A stretch of DNA of 64,000 bases, taken from Welwitschia mirabilis (lineage: Eukaryota > Gnetophyta > Gnetopsida > Welwitschiales). The DNA lies in the NCBI GenBank assembly GCA_051453625.1, contig JBOZIK010000001.1:244906394-244970393 (forward strand), read 5' to 3'. Shown in pieces: positions 25,626-38,501 of this stretch. The notes beneath the pieces are model-generated. The model worked only from the letters and a program-made list of their open reading frames with translations, was not told where the DNA came from and searched no databases. The position numbers were made by a program, and so were the translations under genes. Within the stretch, counting starts at the first letter, position 1. Each line of letters begins with the position of its first letter.

Positions 25626-28600
25626 NNNNNNNNNNNNNNNNNNNNNNNNNNNNNNNNNNNNNNNNNNNNNNNNNNNNNNNNNNNNNNNNNNNNNNNNNNN
25701 NNNNNNNNNNNNNNNNNNNNNNNNNCAAGTAAGCTTCTTACTCTTATTGCTCATATGATCTTCTTTCTATTGGAATGATCTAATATTTCATTATAGAACT
25801 ATTTATCGATTTTATGCAATTTTGTTATAAAATATTTCCTCTTCCATTAGCATCTAGGAAGAAGTTATAGTGAGATATGAAGGGGTCTCTTGTGCTTGAT
25901 GATAATGAACTACTAATAGAGGATTATGGATAAGTGACCAGGGGGTTCACTATAAAAAGAAAAAAAGAAATTTGGATATCCATGTTTATTTAGTATTATG
26001 TTTATTTTTATTTATTATGCATTAGGCCTATCTTATAAGGGATAAATTCTAATCCTTAAAATTCTCTTTAGGCTAATACTCTTCCATGGCAAAATCTCAA
26101 GGCTTATAGTAAATGTTTTATTAAATTAATTTGAGCTTTCCTTCTATAATAATTCTTTTCTTTTTATAATTGATTTATCTTTTATAACTAATTAGTTAAT
26201 ATATCCATTATTTTGCTGGTTTAAATTATTACTTAAGTGGTTGTANNNNNNNNNNNNNNNNNNNNNNNNNNNNNNNNNNNNNNNNNNNNNNNNNNNNNNN
26301 NNNNNNNNNNNNNNNNNNNNNNNNNNNNNNNNNNNNNNNNNNNNNNNNNNNNNNNNNNNNNNNNNNNNNNNNNNNNNNNNNNNNNNNNNNNNNNNNNNNN
26401 NNNNNNNNNNNNNNNNNNNNNNNNNNNNNNNNNNNNNNNNNNNNNNNNNNNNNNNNNNNNNNNNNNNNNNNNNNNNNNNNNNNNNNNNNNNNNNNNNNNN
26501 NNNNNNNNNNNNNNNNNNNNNNNNNNNNNNNNNNNNNNNNNNNNNNNNNNNNNNNNNNNNNNNNNNNNNNNNNNNNNNNNNNNNNNNNNNNNNNNNNNNN
26601 NNNNNNNNNNNNNNNNNNNNNNNNNNNNNNNNNNNNNNNNNNNNNNNNNNNNNNNNNNNNNNNNNNNNNNNNNNNNNNNNNNNNNNNNNNNNNNNNNNNN
26701 NNNNNNNNNNNNNNNNNNNNNNNNNNNNNNNNNNNNNNNNNNNNNNNNNNNNNNNNNNNNNNNNNNNNNNNNNNNNNNNNNNNNNNNNNNNNNNNNNNNN
26801 NNNNNNNNNNNNNNNNNNNNNNNNNNNNNNNNNNNNNNNNNNNNNNNNNNNNNNNNNNNNNNNNNNNNNNNNNNNNNNNNNNNNNNNNNNNNNNNNNNNN
26901 NNNNNNNNNNNNNNNNNNNNNNNNNNNNNNNNNNNNNNNNNNNNNNNNNNNNNNNNNNNNNNNATCATTTAAAAACTCAACATATATTGAAAGTTACGGT
27001 TGTCTTAGTATAGGGTGGTAGGATTGTAATTTTAGGAAATTTGATGGTTTTTAGTCTTAAATAATAAAGTTAGAAATAATACTTTTACAATTTCAAAATA
27101 GTTTAAGTTAGATCTTGAGGAACCTATTATGTGTCTAGTTTTTTAAAAACTACTATAATTTAATTTTTTCTACATAACTAACTAATTATTAATTTTTAAT
27201 TATGATGTCTTCCTAAAGCCCAAAAATGCTATAATTAATGTTTAAAATTATTAAAAAAATTATAACACAATATTTTATAAGAAAATTAAGTATATAAAAT
27301 ATGTTTGTAATTGTATATTTAGTTAAATTATTTATAAGTGGTATTTAATTATAGAAATAAATCTTTTACCCCATTTTCCTTAGCTTAGTTTAAATGTCCA
27401 TGCTTATAAGCATTGTCACCTTAGTAGTTAAGTGACATAAGTAGTCTCTAGATTTTCACTTATTTTTATTGAATTATAATATAGTTATATAAAATCTTGG
27501 ATAAATACTTATATCTTAACAATTATGCTTGAGCTATGCTTATTTTTGTTTACTTTCTTTGCACCAATCCATGAAGATTGTCATATGACATGAAAGAGTG
27601 TTTCTACTATATACCTCCAATTATATTTTAGTTTGTTTAAGTACATTATTTTATATTTTNNNNNNNNNNNNNNNNNNNNNNNNNNNNNNNNNNNNNNNNN
27701 NNNNNNNNNNNNNNNNNNNNNNNNNNNNNNNNNNNNNNNNNNNNNNNNNNNNNNNNNNNTTATTTTTATTGAATTATAATATAGCTATATAAAATCTTGG
27801 ATAAATACTTATATCTTAACAATTATGTTTGAGCTATACTTATTTTTGTTTACTTTCTTTGCACCAATCCATGAATATTGTCATATGACATGAAAGAGTG
27901 TTTCTACTATATATCTCCAGTTATGTTTTAGTTTATTTAAGTACATTATTTTATATTTTTAAATAAAAAGAAAAGAATATTTCCTTTATTTATATATAAA
28001 AGAAAAGAAAAGAAAACATTATTTTCTTTATCTAAATTTTTATCATGATAATGTTGGAAAAAAATTATTCTTGTATGCTTGCTTTCTTTTTATGGTTGTT
28101 TCTATAAAATGAACTAAATGATGATTAGAATTATTATANNNNNNNNNNNNNNNNNNNNNNNNNNNNNNNNNNNNNNNNNNNNNNNNNNNNNNNNNNNNNN
28201 NNNNNNNNNNNNNNNNNNNNNNNNNNNNNNNNNNNNNNAATATTTCCTTTATTTATATAAAAAAGAAAAGAAAAGAAAATATTATTTTCTTTATCTAAAT
28301 TTTTATCATGATAATGTTGGAAAAAAATTATTCTTATATGTTTGCTGTCTTTTTTTGGTTGTTTCTATAAAATGAATTAAATGATGATTAGAAGTATTAT
28401 AACTAGGTAAATAATTTATTAAATATCCACATTAGTTAGAATTATTTGCATGCATTTTTATGGTGTATTCATCGAACAGGACTAAATCAAAATAATTCTA
28501 ATAATATTCATCCCCACACTTAGATTTCATCACTAAGGTGGGTCGCATCGCATTTTTTGTATGAACTTACTCTGACTTAATATCTTAAGCCCTTAGCATT

Positions 28601-28774
28601 AGTGAATCATGTTACATCATCTAGAGATGCTTCAAGGAAGTGGGGCTCATTTGTAGGTATGCATCTACCTTATGTACTGCTTGTCACCTGTATTGGTGGC
28701 ATATCAAGATGAAGTAAAAGCATATAGAATTAAGCCCAGCCATGTCTGTATAGTTTATAACCTAAAGTAGAACT
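23071..28774. other. AT-rich spacer, several gaps
   Basis: 5.7 kb without recognisable genes. Gap-flank repeats occur at 23397-23496, 24731-24740, 27660-27759 and 28139-28238. The largest gap, 26246-26963 (718 N), has no clear repeated flank. A thymidine-rich tract fills 23530-23720. The minus strand of 24000-24430 has scattered open stretches with no match. Confidence 0.4.
25577..25625 (+). repeat. (TC)n(AC)n compound microsatellite, cut by a gap
   Basis: A TC run switches to an AC run that continues to the edge of a 100-N gap at 25626. The true length is unknown, and assembly probably failed in the repeat. The open frame reading SLSLSHTHTH is produced by it. Confidence 0.95.
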
Positions 28775-30767
28775 TGTTTAGTTAATATTTTCTAATTTTA
28801 TGTTAAACTAATGTTTTCTATTTAGCAAAACATCTTATATCCTATGCAGAAAATATTAATCATTACAAGTTAGAAGCTAAAATAATTTGTTACAATTTGA
28901 AATTGAACCTATCAGTTTTTGCATCATGTTAAGGGGTTAACTTAATTCTTAAGGAATCGAGTGTAGTTAAAGCTTACAATGAAATAAACTAAATTTAGAG
29001 GACTTGACTAAATACATGAGGGATTAACCGGATCATTGCATCAAATACTTCACAACCGATCATCAAGGAATTAATCAAATTATTGAGGAGTTGATCAGAC
29101 CTGAGAATTAAAAATTTCATAACCAATCATTGAGGGGTCAACTAGACTCTTGAGAGGTTAGCTATACCTAAAGTAAAATGTTTTCACCCTTTGTCAATAA
29201 TGAGTTGACTAAATATTTATGGAGTTGACCAATCCTAGAGAAAAAAATAGTGTTGTAATTTTTCCTAAAAATGGGGGCAATTAGATGAATATATGGATAA
29301 CCAAACTAGTAGTCGACCAAATTCTAAGGTATTGACTGGACATGGAGCCATAAGAAATAGGGTTAACTGGAAGAACATGAGGGTGACCGAATTAAGTAAT
29401 GGTACCAGATGGGATCAACTAGATGATTCGAAGGGTCGACTAGTTATGATGAAAATGAGATTTTTTCTAGCTATTATAAACCCATTTTTTATCAATTGAA
29501 AGGTCTTTTTACTTATAAAAACCTAAAATACTTCTAATATATACTTACCAAGAGTCAAAATCACTATACCACTTTTGAATTATTGTGAAATCATTTGTTG
29601 TACTCATTAGCATATTCTACCTAATTAAAGATGAACTAAGAGATATTGTTAACATTATGTACTTGGTTAAGTTAGTTTCACTATATACTTATGGAGTGTA
29701 TCATCTTCCTAAGTAGTATAGTAATACTATTCTTAAGTTATAGATCAAGTGAAACCTATGCATTTTGGCACAACATTGTCACTGCTTCACATTCTTGCTA
29801 AGGTTGAAACTAACCCTTAGAAAAGTCCAATTGTAAAAGTTACAAGTAAACTTGGAATATCTAGAAAGAGATTAACACAGATCTAGATTAGGCTTGNNNN
29901 NNNNNNNNNNNNNNNNNNNNNNNNNNNNNNNNNNNNNNNNNNNNNNNNNNNNNNNNNNNNNNNNNNNNNNNNNNNNNNNNNNNNNNNNNNNNNNNNGTAA
30001 ACCTAGAATATCTAGAAAGAGATTAACGAAGATCTAGATCAGGCTTGAATAGAAGCAAATCATCGAGAGTGGAGTAGAGGGTTCCAAATCATTATAAATA
30101 TTTTATGCATCATCATCATTATTTATTTGTTTTTTGTTCTTTAATTTTTAAAATAGTTTTAGTTTTTATTTGCATAATTATTTTAGTATTTATTTTGGAT
30201 AAAGATTTTTTTAATGTTTTTATTCGATTATTTTTAAANNNNNNNNNNNNNNNNNNNNNNNNNNNNNNNNNNNNNNNNNNNNNNNNNNNNNNNNNNNNNN
30301 NNNNNNNNNNNNNNNNNNNNNNNNNNNNNNNNNNNNNNNNNNNNNNNNNNNNNNNNNNNNNNNNNNNNNNNNNNNNNNNNNNNNNNNNNNNNNNNNNNNN
30401 NNNNNNNNNNNNNNNNNNNNNNNNNNNNNNNNNNNNNNNNNNNNNNNNNNNNNNNNCCCTTAGAAAAGTCCAATGGTAAAAGTTACAAGTAAACTTGGAA
30501 TATCTAGAAAGAGATTAACAAAGATCTAGATTAGGCTTGAATAGAAGCAGATCATCGAGAGTGGAGTAGGGGGTTCCCAAATCATTATAAATCTTTTATG
30601 CATCCTCATCATTATTTGTTTGCTTTCTATTCTTTATGTTTTAGAATAGTTTTAGTTTTTATTTGCATAAGTATTTTAGTATTTATTTTGGATAAATATT
30701 TTTTTATATTTTTATTCGATTATTTTTAAACCCTCTTCAACCCTCCTTTAGGGTTCCTAATTCTACA
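28775..30767 (+). repeat. 5' LTR of the copia element
   Basis: Begins TGTTTAGTTAATATTT and ends TTCTACA. It is homologous throughout to the 3' LTR at 40863-42214. Two gaps (29897-29996 and 30239-30456) split it, and the text around them is written up to three times. Removing the repeated part (29897-30539) leaves 1350 bases, against 1352 in the 3' LTR. The many substitutions between LTRs mark an old insertion. It carries a series of TTGAC-containing motifs between 28980 and 29440. Confidence 0.88.
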
Positions 30768-30780
30768 TTTAGTATCATAG
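30767..30780 (+). promoter_or_regulatory. Primer-binding-site relic (initiator Met tRNA type)
   Basis: Directly after the 5' LTR, tttagtatcatagc resembles TGGTATCAGAGC, the complement of the initiator tRNA-Met 3' end used to prime most plant copia elements. Confidence 0.6.
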
Positions 30781-30833
30781 CTTCGTAGAGTCTGTGTTAG
30801 ATCCTAACAAGTCTAGACTCCTAAACCCTAGAA

Positions 30834-32580
30834 ATGAGTAATCCTTCAAATGGTTTTTTCACTAGTTTTCCACCTATGCTTGATGGGTTAAACTATGAAT
30901 ATTGAAAAGCTCATATGAGAATCTCTATCAGAACACTAGATGAAAACTTTGAAGAGGTTATTTATAATAGTTATACTATGCCTACTCTGAGTAAAACGGA
31001 TGCCCATGGAAGTACCATTATGATAGGAAAAACTAGAGACCAATGGACCCCTACTAATAGATCAAAAGCTATCATAGATGGCCATGCTCTTAATGTAATT
31101 TTTTGTGTAGTTTATGTATATGAGTTTAAATAAATTGTATACTATAAACATGTAAAAGAATCTTGGAATATCTTTGAAATAGTACATGAAGGGACATCCA
31201 TTGTCAAGTAGGTCAAACTTCAAATGATCATTTATAAGTTCAAAGACATTCATATGGATGAGGATGAGGCTCTACAAGAATTCTTTACCAGTCTTACAGA
31301 CATCGTAAATGTTATGACAAGTCTAAGTGAAAGAATGGATNNNNNNNNNNNNNNNNNNNNNNNNNNNNNNNNNNNNNNNNNNNNNNNNNNNNNNNNNNNN
31401 NNNNNNNNNNNNNNNNNNNNNNNNNNNNNNNNNNNNNNNNAGACCCCTACTAATAGATCAAAATCTATCATAGAAGGCCATGCTTTTAATGTGATTTTTT
31501 GTGTAGTTTGTATAGATGAGTTTAAACAAATTGTAAACTATAAACATGTAGAAGAATCTTGGGATATCCTTGAAATAGCACATGAAGGGACATCCATTAT
31601 CAAGTAGGTCAAACTCCAAATGCTTATTTATAAGTTCAAAGACATTCATATGGATAAGAATGAGGCTCTACAAGAATTCTTTACTAGCCTTATAGACATC
31701 CTAAATATCATGGCAAGTCTAGGTGAAAGAATTCTTTACCAGCCAAAAGTCATTGTAATCGAAGAAAGCAAGAATATAAACCTGATGGCACTTGGGAAAT
31801 TGTAAGGTAATTTACAAACTTATGAATTGAAATTTTCTAAATATAGAAAAAAAAGGTATTAGTTTAAAATGTGTGCAAGAAAAATACAGGTAAAAAAAAT
31901 CAGATGAAGATCTTGATGATGATAAAGTTTTTCTACTAGTAAGGAGATTTAAAATATTTTTGCATAAAAGAAAAAAAGAAGGTAAGTCAAGTAGAGGAAC
32001 AAAAAGAGGTCACTCCAAGTTCAGAAAAGATCAAGATAAAGGAAAAGAAATCCAATGTTATGCATGCAAAGGCTATAGACACATTGCAAATTAGTGTCCA
32101 TACAATAAGAGAGAATAGAGAAAGTCAAAGACCTCTTCATTGTTACTACATGGAATAATGTAGATGAGGATAATAATTGTAGTTCTAGTCACGATATATA
32201 TGGATATCAAAGGCTTTCCTTCATGGAAATTATGCCTCCATTACAGAACCTACCTAGCATATATAAACTTGATGATTTGGACTTCATTGAAGAAGATTAG
32301 AATGAGCTTAAAGATACATGTTAAAAACTTTACATGGANNNNNNNNNNNNNNNNNNNNNNNNNNNNNNNNNNNNNNNNNNNNNNNNNNNNNNNNNNNNNN
32401 NNNNNNNNNNNNNNNNNNNNNNNNNNNNNNNNNNNNNNCCAAGTAGAGGACCAAAAAGAGGTCACTCTAAGTTCAGAAAAGATCAAGATAAAGGAAAAGA
32501 AATCCAATGTTATGCATGGAAAGGCTATGACCACATTGCAAACAAATGTTCAAAAAAAACAGAGATAAAATAAAGTTAAG
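30834..32580 (+). pseudogene. Copia gag (UBN2-type) with CCHC zinc knuckle, pseudogene
   Basis: Gag packages the element RNA. The frame opens at ATG 30834 with MSNPSNGFF, then LDGLNYEY, a stop where Trp is expected (NYEYWK), and AHMRISIRTLDENFEEV. NVIFCVV, HVKESWNI and HEGTSIVK follow, which is the UBN2/gag pattern AKEAWDxLE..HEGT. The zinc knuckle is CYACKGYRHIAN, stop, CP near 32053-32100. Two 100-N gaps (31341-31440, 32339-32438) are flanked by repeated text, so 31038-31340 reappears at 31441-31740 and 31985-32338 reappears in part from 32439. In the second copy the knuckle has lost a Cys (CYAWKGYDHIANKC). Confidence 0.85.
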
Positions 32581-33269
32581 GAAATTTTCATTCATTGCTA
32601 TATGAAACAATTTAAATGAAGAGGATGATAGCATTTTTAGGTAAGAATCAAATGGAGATAGAAGGATCTCATTTATGACAATTATGCCTTCATTACAGGA
32701 CCTGTCTTACTCACCTGAACCCGATGATTTGGACCTCATTGAAAAAAAACTAGAATGAAGTTAAAAAAAACCTATTAGAAACTTTACATGAAGTGTGGAA
32801 AATTAGCAAAGTGTATCAATGATTTTAACAAAATTATGAATACTCTCACCAAAGAAAAGGAGGAATTATAAATGAAGTACAAGATGGTTAAATCTAAAAA
32901 TTATGAACTTTCACTAGAGCTAAAGAGCTTGTCACATTTTCTCAATAAATTTTTAAGTGGTTCAACTAAATTGGAATAGATGCTTGAAATATGGAGAAGA
33001 TAGATATTGGATTCATTCTCGAAAGGCAATAAAATCAGCACAATTAGGTAACATAACAAGATAAGTTTATTTCTAAAATTACATGTTACTTTTGTGGTAA
33101 GTCTAGTCATTCTATGTTATTTTGTAATGTTAGAAAATTAATGTTTCTTTTAAATTCTATTAGTACCTTTCCTTTTAAATTTATGTTAAGAGGAGGTGTA
33201 CCACATTAGTCCAAAAGAAAAAAGTAGGTGAGGGCTAACAATTTAAAAATCCTTTTGATTCAAACAACT

Positions 33270-35600
33270 TTTAAGATGTCAAATGGAACTAGCTAATATT
33301 TGAATAGAGGCTTCTCTTAACATATGACAACAGTCAAGTCTAGATTCAAATAGCTGAATGACTTTGATGGTGGAAAAGTTAATCTCAATGACAACTAAAG
33401 AGCTAATATTGAAGGAATCGAAAGCATCAATGAAGGTTTTCAACCCAAAATAAATGAAGTTTTGTATGTTAATGGTTTGAAGCATAATTTACTAAGCATT
33501 AATCAAATTTGTGATAAAGGTCATAAGGTTATTTTTGATAGTATAAAATGCAAACAGCATAAATGATATTATTCTCAAAGTGAATAAAATAGATAATGTC
33601 TATAACATTGATCAATCATTTTTAGCTTATTGTTTTTTTCATATTAATCAAGAATAGATTTGACATAAACATTTAGGTTATGTAAACTATGATCATTTAA
33701 AAATGGTTATTAGAAAATAAATTATAAAAGGAATTCCAAAAATTAATATTAAAAAAATGATCTTTATGATACATGCTAGAAAGAAAAATAAGTAAAAACA
33801 TCACACAAAAGTAAAAACCAATTTTTCACAATAATGCCTTTAGAGCATATTCATATGAATTTGGTAGAACCAATTCAAACTTAAAGTCTAAAAGGNNNNN
33901 NNNNNNNNNNNNNNNNNNNNNNNNNNNNNNNNNNNNNNNNNNNNNNNNNNNNNNNNNNNNNNNNNNNNNNNNNNNNNNNNNNNNNNNNNNNNNNNTCTCT
34001 TAACATATGATAGCAACCAAGTCTAGATTCAAATAGCTGAATGACTTTGATGGTGGAAAAGTTAATTTTAATGACAACTAAAGAGCCAATATTGAAGGAA
34101 TTGGAAGCATCAGTGGAGGTAATTGACTCAAACTAAATGAAGTTTTATATGTTAATGGTTTGAAGAATAATTTACTTAGCATTAGTCAAATTTGTAATAA
34201 AGGTAATAAGGTTATTTTCGATAGTATAAAATGCAAAGTTAGACATGGCAAAAAAAAAAATGATATTATTCTCAAAGTGAATAAAATAGATAATGTCTAT
34301 AACATTGATTAATCATTTTTAGCTTGTTATTTTTCTCATATTAATCAAGAATAAATTTGACATAAAAATTTAGGTCATGTAAACTATGATCATTTAAAAA
34401 AGATTATTAGAAAATAAATTGTAAAAGGAATTCCAAAAATTAATATTAAAAAACATAATCTTATGATACATGCTAGAAAGAAAAACAAGTAAAAACATCA
34501 CACAAAAGTAAAAACCAATTTTCCATAATAATTCCTTTAGAGCTTATTCATATGAATTTGGTAGAACCAATTCAAACTGAAAGACTAAAAGGAAAACACT
34601 ATTTTTTAACTATGATTGATGACTACTTAAGATATACTTGGGTTGCCTTTATTGTAAACAAATCTAAAATGTATAAACATTAGGTTGAAGTTTGTAATAA
34701 AATTCAAAATAAGAAAGGTTATACCATTAAGAAAATTAGAAGCGATGATGGTGGTGAGTTTGAAAACCATTTATTTAAAAAATATTATATTGAAAATAGT
34801 ATTGATTACTAATTATTAGTTCCTAAAATTCCTTAACAAAATGGAATTGCTAAGAGGAAAAATAGAGTCCTCCAAGAAATGAGAAGAATGATGTTAAATG
34901 ATAAAGAGATTCTAAAAGAATTTTATGTTAAAGCTATAAAAACTACTTGTTATATCATAATAGAGTTTACTTTAGACTGAGAATGGATAAAACTCCTTAT
35001 GAACTATAGAAAGAAAAACAATCAAATGTTTCATACTTAAAGTCTTTGAAAGTAAATGCTTTGTGTTAAAAGATAGAGAACACCTAAGTAAATTTGAATC
35101 AAAGGTTAATAAAGTAATTTTTTAGGATACTCTACTGAAAGTAGAGCTTATTATATTTTCAACAAGAGAAGCTTAACCATGGAAGAGTAAATAAAAGTAT
35201 AACTAGATGATATTAGCATAAAACCTCTTTCTTCCAATGATGAAGAAGACATATCTCCAAGCACTCCCATAATAAAAGAAAATTCAACTGAAAAAGAAGT
35301 AGAAGTTATAATGAAAGGAGTCACTATTAAAATGTTAAAAGATCTTAAAGATCATCCTTTAGGGTCTATCATTAGAGATGTTAGCTTAAAGATTAAAGCA
35401 AGGAACTCTATGAAGAATTTTTATGCTTACATTTGTTATGTTTCTTAAATTGAACCTAAGAAATTTGAAAAAGCAAAATCCCATCAAGAGTGAATGATGT
35501 CCATGCAAGATGAATTGCAATAATTTAAAAGCAATGATGTATGGAAGCTTGTTTAAAGAACAAAGAACAAAAATGTTTTTAGGATAAAGTGGATTTNNNN
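33270..35600 (+). pseudogene. Copia protease-integrase segment of pol, pseudogene
   Basis: The end of the protease region reads FDGGKVNFND, IEGIGSI, LNEVLYVNGLKNNLLSISQI and NKGNKVIFDS. The integrase zinc-binding (GAG pre-integrase) domain follows: a stop for the Trp of WHKRLGH, then KNLGHVNYDHLKK and GIPKIN. The catalytic core has MIDDYLRYTWVAFI-like text near 34610, IRSDDGGEFENHLF near 34736 and NGIAKRKNRVLQEMRRMM, where Gln before NG is a TAA stop. The C-terminal part includes MDKTPYEL, SYLKVFESKCF, GYSTESRAYYIF and PSTPI. Before the gap comes IEPKKFEKAKSHQE, stop for Trp, MMSMQDELQ. A 100-N gap at 33896-33995 writes about 600 bases twice. Asp and Glu of the active site survive, but stops are frequent. 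Confidence 0.88.
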
Positions 35601-36371
35601 NNNNNNNNNNNNNNNNNNNNNNNNNNNNNNNNNNNNNNNNNNNNNNNNNNNNNNNNNNNNNNNNNNNNNNNNNNNNNNNNNNNNNNNNNNNNNNNNNNNN
35701 NNNNNNNNNNNNNNNNNNNNNNNNNNNNNNNNNNNNNNNNNNNNNNNNNNNNNNNNNNNNNNNNNNNNNNNNNNNNNNNNNNNNNNNNNNNNNNNNNNNN
35801 NNNNNNNNNNNNNNNNNNNNNNNNNNNNNNNNNNNNNNNNNNNNNNNNNNNNNNNNNNNNNNNNNNNNNNNNNNNNNNNNNNNNNNNNNNNNNNNNNNNN
35901 NNNNNNNNNNNNNNNNNNNNNNNNNNNNNNNNNNNNNNNNNNNNNNNNNNNNNNNNNNNNNNNNNNNNNNNNNNNNNNNNNNNNNNNNNNNNNNNNNNNN
36001 NNNNNNNNNNNNNNNNNNNNNNNNNNNNNNNNNNNNNNNNNNNNNNNNNNNNNNNNNNNNNNNNNNNNNNNNNNNNNNNNNNNNNNNNNNNNNNNNNNNN
36101 NNNNNNNNNNNNNNNNNNNNNNNNNNNNNNNNNNNNNNNNNNNNNNNNNNNNNNNNNNNNNNNNNNNNNNNNNNNNNNNNNNNNNNNNNNNNNNNNNNNN
36201 NNNNNNNNNNNNNNNNNNNNNNNNNNNNNNNNNNNNNNNNNNNNNNNNNNNNNNNNNNNNNNNNNNNNNNNNNNNNNNNNNNNNNNNNNNNNNNNNNNNN
36301 NNNNNNNNNNNNNNNNNNNNNNNNNNNNNNNNNNNNNNNNNNNNNNNNNNNNNNNNNNNNNNNNNNNNNNN
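35597..36371. other. 775-N gap inside copia RT
   Basis: Unresolved bases replace the first part of the reverse transcriptase. No repeated flank is visible here; the frame leaves as VFRIKWI and resumes as KGINVDDTFAP. About 40 residues of expected RT lie between these blocks in other copia elements, so the gap length is probably not exact. Confidence 0.7.
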
Positions 36372-38182
36372 CAAAGGTATTAATGTTGATGATACTTTTG
36401 CTCCTAGTGCAAGGCTACATAGCATTAGAATGTTTTTTTAATCTTATGCATCTTTTAAGAATATCACAATGTATCAAATGGATGTAAAAGTTCCTTTTTA
36501 AATGGAATCCTAAATAAAGAAGTATATGTAGAACAACCACAAGGGTTTATAGATCCTTCCAAACTTAATTGTATGTATAGATTTAAGAAGGATTTATATG
36601 GATTGAAGTAAGCTTTAAGATCTTGATATGAAAAATTAGCCANNNNNNNNNNNNNNNNNNNNNNNNNNNNNNNNNNNNNNNNNNNNNNNNNNNNNNNNNN
36701 NNNNNNNNNNNNNNNNNNNNNATTATTCAAATTTATGTAGATGCTATAATTTTTGGTGCCTTTAGCGAAGTTTATTAAAAGAATTTACCAATATCATGAA
36801 AACACACTTTGAGATGAGTATGCTTAATGAAGTTAAAATGTTTATGAGCTTACAGATTAAGCAATCAAAAAATGGAATTTTTATATATTAATATAAATAT
36901 GCAAAGGATTTGATCAAATATTTTCAATTTAAGAATGTCAAAACAACTAACAGATCTATGTTTACATGAACATGAAAAATTAGTAGACTAGAAACTTTAT
37001 AGAAGTATGATAGAAAGTTTGTTATACCTAACTATAAGCAGATCTAATATTATGTTTAGTGTTGCTATGTGCAAGATACCAAATCAAATCAAAATAATCA
37101 TATCTATAAGAAGTCAAAAGAATAATAAGATATATAAAAGGCACATGTGATTTTGAACTATGGTATCCAACATAGAAATCATTTAATATTGCAATATTTA
37201 GTGNNNNNNNNNNGGTGTAAGGATGATATAAAAAAAAACTAGTGGTAATTATTTTCTATTAGGATTATTCTTAGTGGGATGAGCTAGTAAAAAGAAAACC
37301 CAATCTCCCTTTCAATAGCTAAAGTTGAGTATATAGTAGCAGGGAGTAGTTGTGCTCATCTCCTTTGCATGAAGGAAATGCTAAAGAATTTTGGTATAGT
37401 TTTTAAATAGATTCCTATTTTCTTTGATAACATTAGTATAATTAATATTTCTAAAAACCCTGTTCAATATTCTAAAACTAAACATATTGAGTTAAGACAC
37501 CATTTTCTTAAAGACCAAGTTTAAAAAAGGGAATATTTCTATGAATTTTATTAGTATAGACTATCAACTTACTGATNNNNNNNNNNNNNNNNNNNNNNNN
37601 NNNNNNNNNNNNNNNNNNNNNNNNNNNNNNNNNNNNNNNNNNNNNNNNNNNNNNNNNNNNNNNNNNNNNNNNNNNNNNNNNNNNNNNNNNNNNNNNNNNN
37701 NNNNNNNNNNNNNNNNNNNNNNNNNNNNNNNNNNNNNNNNNNNNNNNNNNNNNNNNNNNNNNNNNNNNNNNNNNNNNNNNNNNNNNNNNNNNNNNNNNNN
37801 NNNNNNNNNNNNNNNNNNNNNNNNNNNNNNNNNNNNNNNNNNNNNNNNNNNNNNNNNNNNNNNNNNNNNNNNNNNNNNNNNNNNNNNNNNNNNNNNNNNN
37901 NNNNNNNNNNNNNNNNNNNNNNNNNNNNNNNNNNNNNNNNNNNNNNNNNNNNNNNNNNNNNNNNNNNNNNNNNNNNNNNNNNNNNNNNNNNNNNNNNNNN
38001 NNNNNNNNNNNNNNNNNNNNNNNNNNNNNNNNNNNNNNNNNNNNNNNNNNNNNNNNNNNNNNNNNNNNNNNNNNNNNNNNNNNNNNNNTATAGACTATCA
38101 ACTTACTGATATTTTTACTAAACCCCTAAATTTTCTTTTTCTTCATAATGAACTAGGGGTTATCTCTCTATCCTCTAACTGA
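36372..38182 (+). pseudogene. Copia reverse transcriptase-RNase H segment of pol, pseudogene
   Basis: RT: KGINVDDTFAPSARLHSIR, MYQMDVKSSFLNG (first catalytic Asp), EVYVEQPQGFIDPSK and YRFKKDLYGLK, then stops at the expected Gln and Trp of KQALRSWY. After a 79-N gap, IYVDAIIFGA holds the YVDD box with the second Asp changed (YVDD to YVDA). RNase H: ASKKKTQSPF, KLSIYSSREC-like text in mixed frames near 37320, and NPVQYSKTKHIELRHHFLKD-like text near 37450-37510 in shifted frames. The end YQLTDIFTKPLNFLF, NELGVISL and a TGA at 38180 match the canonical pol C-terminus (LADIFTKPL). A 512-N gap at 37577-38088 repeats 22 flanking bases. The lost YVDD Asp alone would abolish activity. Confidence 0.88.
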
Positions 38183-38330
38183 TTACAAGATGGTTAACTA
38201 GATTCATAATAGTTGACTGAATGTGATCGGTTGATTAACCTAAAAACCCAGTCACCCGGACCTAAAGTACTATGACCTACGCCTTGACAAGTTGACTGGA
38301 CCTCAAACTAGTCAACTAAACCTATGGGGT
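38183..38330 (+). repeat. TTGAC-motif cluster downstream of pol
   Basis: Contains agttgactgaatg, cggttgattaacct, gtcacccggacct, agttgactggacct and agtcaactaaacct within 150 bp. The same motif family recurs in both LTRs. Confidence 0.7.
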
Positions 38331-38501
38331 TATAGTGCAATAGAAAAGGTAGTAAATCTAATTTCTTTTTCAAATCTCATTTTATCACCCTTTTCTTTAA
38401 AATCTAGTAGAGCCCAAATCCTATCCATTATCTTCTTGCCACCTGTCTCTTCTAGATCTAGCTTTTTCTTAAAGGTTTTCTTATCTCTAAGTTCTTGTCA
38501 C

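Noticed and set aside
25504-25758. Open frame containing a Ser-Leu and His-Thr repeat
   Set aside because: Produced by the (TC)n(AC)n microsatellite and a gap.
26192-27013. Long open frames on both strands (up to 258 codons)
   Set aside because: They consist almost entirely of N; only a few real codons lie at the ends. The same holds for the open frames across 35597-36371, 37577-38088, 39948-40352, 30239-30456, 21066-21348 and 10545-10938.
31224-31805. Apparent second gag gene in tandem
   Set aside because: 31441-31740 repeats 31038-31340 across a 100-N gap; one gag written twice.
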